A DNA stretch of 5,655 bases. It comes from an uncultured Clostridium sp. (lineage in GTDB: Bacteria > Bacillota > Clostridia > Lachnospirales > Lachnospiraceae). The DNA is taken from positions 1 to 5,655 of the forward strand of contig CANRXD010000133.1 in the NCBI GenBank assembly GCA_947643685.1. The letters are read 5' to 3'. The translations under genes and the position numbers were made by a program. How positions within the stretch are numbered: position 1 is the first letter of the stretch; every line of letters begins with the position of its first letter. Below the pieces are notes generated by a model. That model worked only from the letters and a program-made list of their open reading frames with translations. It searched no databases and was not told where the DNA came from. Shown here one piece after another: positions 4,628 through 5,655 of the stretch.

Positions 4628-5572
4628 ATGGAGTTTTACTTTGCCCCTCTGGAAGGCATCACCAGTTACACATACAGGAATCTGCACCATAAATATTATT
4701 CCGGCGTGGAGAAATATTACACGCCGTTTTTATCTCCGGGACCGGAGAAAGGGCTTGGAATCAGGCAGCTTCGTGACGTGGTTCCGGAAAACAATCCGAA
4801 TATTTTACTGGTGCCGCAGCTTTTAACGAACCGCGCCGGGGATTTCCTGAAATCCATGGAGGTTTTGGGAGAATATGGATATCGGGAAATTAATTTGAAT
4901 CTGGGCTGTCCGTCAGGAACAGTGACAGCAAAAAAGAAAGGCTCCGGCTTCCTTTATTATCCTCAGGAGCTGGACCGGTTTCTGGATGAAGTTTTTAAGG
5001 ACCGACAGATTTGGAGCGGAGAATTTCAGGTGTCCGTTAAAACCAGAATCGGTAAGAATTCGCCGGAGGAATGGCCGGAGCTGATGGAAATATATAATCG
5101 ATATCCCTTAAAGGAGTTAATTATTCATTCGCGAATCCAAAGGGACTTTTATAATAATATCCCCAATCTGGAAGTATTCGAAGATGCTTTGGTTCAGAGT
5201 AAAAACCCGGTGGTTTATAATGGAGACATTTTTTCAGACAGGGATTTCAGACGATTCCGGGAGAGATTTCCGGCAGTAAAAACCATCATGCTGGGAAGAG
5301 GACTGATTCAGAATCCTGAGCTGGCCCGGGCCCTGAAGGAGGAAAGGAGCAGCGAAATATTTGACAAAACCCGCCTGAAAAATTTTCATGATGAGCTGCT
5401 TGAGCAGTATTGCGAACGGATGTCAGGGGAGCGAAATGTGTTGTTCCGGATGAAGGAACTGTGGTTTTACATGATACGGCTGTTCCCGGATCATCCCAAA
5501 GTTGAAAAGAAAATCAAAAAGGCTACACGGCTGGCAGAATACAGGGCGGCTGTGGATGAACTGCTTATATAA
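4628..5572 (+). CDS. tRNA-dihydrouridine synthase family protein
   Basis: This FMN-dependent enzyme uses NADPH to reduce uridine to dihydrouridine in tRNA. The 314 residues cover the whole TIM-barrel and the C-terminal helical domain. The start MEFYFAPLEGIT (APM/APL-EG FMN loop, residues 6-11) is typical. LNLGCPSGTVTAKKKGSGFL (90-109) holds catalytic C94. VKTRIG (137-142) contains K138 and R140. IIHSR (165-169) holds H167 and R169, which contact FMN. YNGDIFS (197-203) and MLGRGLIQNP (221-230) are the last phosphate-binding elements. After residue 240 a helical domain follows (FHDELLEQYCERMSGE... to the end). GSGFL in place of the common GAALM, and R-x-Q-R-D-F at 169-174 instead of the usual R-T-x-x-Q, mark a divergent clostridial subgroup. 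I cannot say which tRNA position it modifies. It stands alone between a terminator and a new promoter. Confidence 0.92.
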   Translation: MEFYFAPLEGITSYTYRNLHHKYYSGVEKYYTPFLSPGPEKGLGIRQLRDVVPENNPNILLVPQLLTNRAGDFLKSMEVLGEYGYREINLNLGCPSGTVTAKKKGSGFLYYPQELDRFLDEVFKDRQIWSGEFQVSVKTRIGKNSPEEWPELMEIYNRYPLKELIIHSRIQRDFYNNIPNLEVFEDALVQSKNPVVYNGDIFSDRDFRRFRERFPAVKTIMLGRGLIQNPELARALKEERSSEIFDKTRLKNFHDELLEQYCERMSGERNVLFRMKELWFYMIRLFPDHPKVEKKIKKATRLAEYRAAVDELLI

Positions 5573-5577
5573 AACAC

Positions 5578-5606
5578 ATGACATACAGGGAAAGTTATGG
5601 TATCAT
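5578..5606 (+). promoter_or_regulatory. Probable promoter for a gene beyond the right edge
   Basis: ATGACA (5578-5583, five of six consensus bases) and TATCAT (5601-5606, five of six) are separated by exactly 17 bases. It begins 5 bases after the dihydrouridine synthase stop codon. The -10 lies within the dyad at 5599-5624, which suggests control at this promoter. Transcription would begin near 5613 and run out of the window. Confidence 0.5.
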
Positions 5607-5624
5607 ATCAGTCGATATGATACC
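5599..5624 (+). repeat. Perfect 11-bp dyad overlapping the promoter (possible operator)
   Basis: GGTATCATATC (5599-5609) and GATATGATACC (5614-5624) are perfect inverted arms around AGTC. The size and overlap with the -10 suit an operator for a dimeric regulator. As RNA only the second arm would be transcribed if the start is near 5613, so a hairpin role is less likely. The word TGGTATCATA at 5598-5607 is identical to the outer arm of the symporter leader element (3074-3083). Confidence 0.55.
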
Positions 5625-5634
5625 TGTGCATTAT

Positions 5635-5655
5635 TTTCTGCGTACACCGCAGAAA
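5635..5655. repeat. 8-bp hairpin at the window edge
   Basis: TTTCTGCG (5635-5642) pairs with CGCAGAAA (5648-5655) around a 5-base loop. The window ends on the last paired base, so whether a T-tract follows on the + strand is unknown. It could be a terminator of a short leader, a terminator of the dihydrouridine synthase transcript, or part of the next gene's leader. Confidence 0.4.

Noticed and set aside
1..5655. CRISPR array, tRNA or rRNA gene, insertion sequence, toxin-antitoxin or defence system
   Set aside because: No regularly spaced direct repeats, cloverleaf with CCA end, rRNA-like sequence, transposase, or defence-type domain was found on either strand.

Overview
The window looks like chromosomal DNA of a low-to-mid-GC Firmicute, most likely a clostridial gut-type organism of the Lachnospiraceae kind. 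This is inferred from purine-rich Shine-Dalgarno (SD) sequences, compact co-directional operons, TAA at every normal gene end, and the flavor of the proteins. These include a cyclophilin-like fold protein next to a flavodoxin-fold reductase, a family 4 type uracil-DNA glycosylase, and a Dus paralog with a GSGFL motif. All recognised genes lie on the + strand. No mobile element, CRISPR array, tRNA or rRNA is visible.

Layout. (1) Positions 1-1489: the end of a cyclophilin-like fold protein, cut by the window edge, overlaps by one base an NADPH-dependent FMN reductase-like protein with a four-cysteine cluster. A [4Fe-4S] uracil-DNA glycosylase follows, and the unit closes with a clear Rho-independent terminator. 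(2) Positions 1503-2891: a strong sigma-A type promoter drives an orphan type IV prepilin-like protein and, one base later, an EamA/DMT-family transporter. (3) Positions 2892-4536: a 242-base intergenic region carries a strong promoter and then a long, heavily palindromic leader. It precedes a glutamate-transporter-fold (SDF family) cation symporter whose reading frame is interrupted by a single in-frame TAG. The gene ends with a terminator. (4) Positions 4537-5655: a leader with an 11-bp inverted repeat precedes a tRNA-dihydrouridine synthase family gene. After it comes a promoter whose -10 lies in a perfect 11-bp dyad, presumably serving a gene beyond the right edge.

Most of the window is ordinary housekeeping or accessory content. 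Three things stand out. The symporter is split by one amber codon although both halves are otherwise intact. Its leader holds nested and mutually exclusive stems. A 10-base word, TGGTATCATA, is shared between that leader and the promoter-overlapping dyad at the window's end. I see no convincing new multi-gene defence or biosynthetic system.
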